A DNA stretch of 6,218 nucleotides from an uncultured Clostridia bacterium (GTDB lineage: Bacteria > Bacillota > Clostridia > TANB77 > CAG-508): positions 1 to 6,218 of the forward strand of contig CAKPGD010000064.1 in the NCBI GenBank assembly GCA_934154515.1, read 5' to 3'. Below the pieces are notes generated by a model. The model did no database searches and was not told where the DNA came from. It saw nothing but the letters and a program-made list of their open reading frames with translations. A program made the translations under genes and the position numbers. This document shows positions 5,395 through 6,218 of the stretch, piece by piece; within the stretch, counting starts at the first letter, position 1, and each line of letters opens with the position of its first letter.

Positions 5395-6218
5395 TTATCT
5401 TTCCTCTTCCTTTGTTCTATCTTCTATTTCAATTTTATCACTTGGAAATATTGTTAAAATTTTAGATATATCATTTGGCATAGTTATTATTGTTATATAA
5501 TCTAATGTATGTCCGTCTCCTTGACTACCACCTTGGTACCCACATTCTTGCATTTTTATACAATAGATATCACTCATATATCCTACTTGTTTTTTTATTT
5601 TTGATAAATCTATTTTGTTTAATATATCGATTGGATTTATTTTTAAAACTCCATGTATTTTTTTGTTCTTGTCATCGAGCATATGCTTCATAAAATGTTT
5701 TGCTCTATTTTTTTCATCATATACTCTTTCATCTATATTTTTTAATATATACTCATACATTTTACTTGATTTTTCATTTTTTCCTTGTAATGCATATAAT
5801 CTTCCTAGTTCTAATCTTGCATACGTGTTGCTTTTATCTAGTTCTATGCATTCTTTAAACATTTTTTCTGCTTCTTGGTCTTTTCCTTGCTTTACATACA
5901 TTTTTCCTAGTTCTAATCTTGCATGCATATTACTTTTATCTAGTTCTATGCATTCTTTAAACATTTTTTCTGCTTCTTGGTCTTTTCCTTGCTTTGAATA
6001 CATTTTTCCTAGTTCTAATCTTGCATGCATATTACTTTTATCTAGTTCTATGCATTCTTTAAACATTCTTTCTGCTTCTTGGTCTTTTCCTTGCTTTACA
6101 TACAATTTTCCTAGTTCTAATCTTGGATGTAGTCCTTTTACATCTAGTTTTATATACTCTTTAAACAGTCTTTCTGCTTCTTGGTCTTTTCCTTGCTTTG
6201 AATACATTTTTCCTAGTT
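5395..6218 (-). CDS. Tetratricopeptide-repeat protein with unidentified C-terminal domain (5' end missing)
   Basis: The frame is open from the right edge, so only the C-terminal 274 or so codons are visible. The Met at 6207 is inside a repeat (LGKM-YSKQGK) and is not the start. Counting from that Met, four 34-residue TPR units fill 2-137 and a decayed fifth fills about 138-171. They fit the TPR consensus: L7-G8, Y11, G15, A20 and F24 are present, while position 27 is mostly Cys and position 32 is not Pro. TPR arrays form superhelical protein-binding scaffolds, so a partner-binding role is inferred. The remaining 100 residues are not TPR. They include IHGVLKINPIDIL (183-195), SDIYCIKMQECGYQGG (212-227) and SQGDGHTLDYITIITMPN (228-245), followed by ILTIFPSDKIEIED, and end in a charged tail. 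I cannot name this domain. No membrane segment is visible in this part; any signal peptide would lie outside the window. Confidence 0.85.
   Translation of the reverse strand, partial: LGKMYSKQGKDQEAERLFKEYIKLDVKGLHPRLELGKLYVKQGKDQEAERMFKECIELDKSNMHARLELGKMYSKQGKDQEAEKMFKECIELDKSNMHARLELGKMYVKQGKDQEAEKMFKECIELDKSNTYARLELGRLYALQGKNEKSSKMYEYILKNIDERVYDEKNRAKHFMKHMLDDKNKKIHGVLKINPIDILNKIDLSKIKKQVGYMSDIYCIKMQECGYQGGSQGDGHTLDYITIITMPNDISKILTIFPSDKIEIEDRTKEEER
5797..6204 (-). repeat. Tandem 102-bp repeats encoding TPR units
   Basis: Four consecutive 102-bp units occupy 6103-6204, 6001-6102, 5899-6000 and 5797-5898, in coding order on the minus strand. The second and third differ at only 3 of 102 positions by my alignment. 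All three changes alter the protein (Lys/Arg, and Ser/Val from a double change). The fourth differs from the third at about nine positions, mainly near the 5797 end and mid-unit, and the first is clearly more diverged. The array continues past the right edge, since 6205-6218 encodes the end of another unit. The pattern indicates recent duplication or gene conversion. Confidence 0.9.

Noticed and set aside
5490..5693. Plus-strand 67-codon open frame
   Set aside because: It is antisense to the C-terminal domain of the TPR gene and has no RBS or recognisable product.
5797..6204. CRISPR-like or intergenic tandem array
   Set aside because: The repeats are contiguous with no spacers, the unit is 102 bp (34 codons), and the frame is open with a good TPR consensus, so this is a coding repeat.

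Overview
The window is strongly AT-rich and encodes a SigH-type (Spo0H) sporulation/transition-state sigma factor, a bacterial RqcH, an NAD-dependent DNA ligase, strong AGGAGG-type ribosome binding sites and short U-tailed terminators. Together these point to a low-GC Firmicute, most likely a clostridial lineage. The genus cannot be read from the sequence.

Layout, left to right. (1) Positions 1-121 hold the 5' end of an unrecognised minus-strand gene that runs off the left edge. (2) Positions 194-1147 form a minus-strand unit: a near-consensus sigma-A promoter, sigH, a perfect palindrome, a tRNA-Thr(GGU) gene and a Rho-independent terminator about 85 nt after the tRNA. (3) Positions 1142-1259 are a compact divergent promoter region shared by sigH and the plus-strand gene rqcH. 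It carries two near-identical direct repeats with 21-bp phasing. (4) rqcH (1260-2969) is the only plus-strand gene, and its terminator hairpin is built into its last codons. (5) Converging on it from the right are ligA (3281-5278) and a small 76-residue unknown protein, probably one operon. (6) The right edge (5395-6218) is the 3' part of a minus-strand gene for a tetratricopeptide-repeat protein. It has four well-formed 34-residue repeats, two of them 99/102 identical in DNA, followed by an unrecognised C-terminal domain. The gene runs off the right edge.

The recognisable genes are core functions: stationary-phase transcription, tRNA supply, rescue of stalled ribosomes by alanine tailing, and ligation of DNA nicks. 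They share no single pathway. I see no CRISPR array, insertion sequence, phage module or complete defence system. The points most worth a second look are the recently expanding TPR array with its unidentified C-terminal domain, the sigH/tRNA-Thr co-transcription arrangement, the phased repeats between sigH and rqcH, and two small or partial unknown genes. No gene-free stretch exceeds 300 bases.
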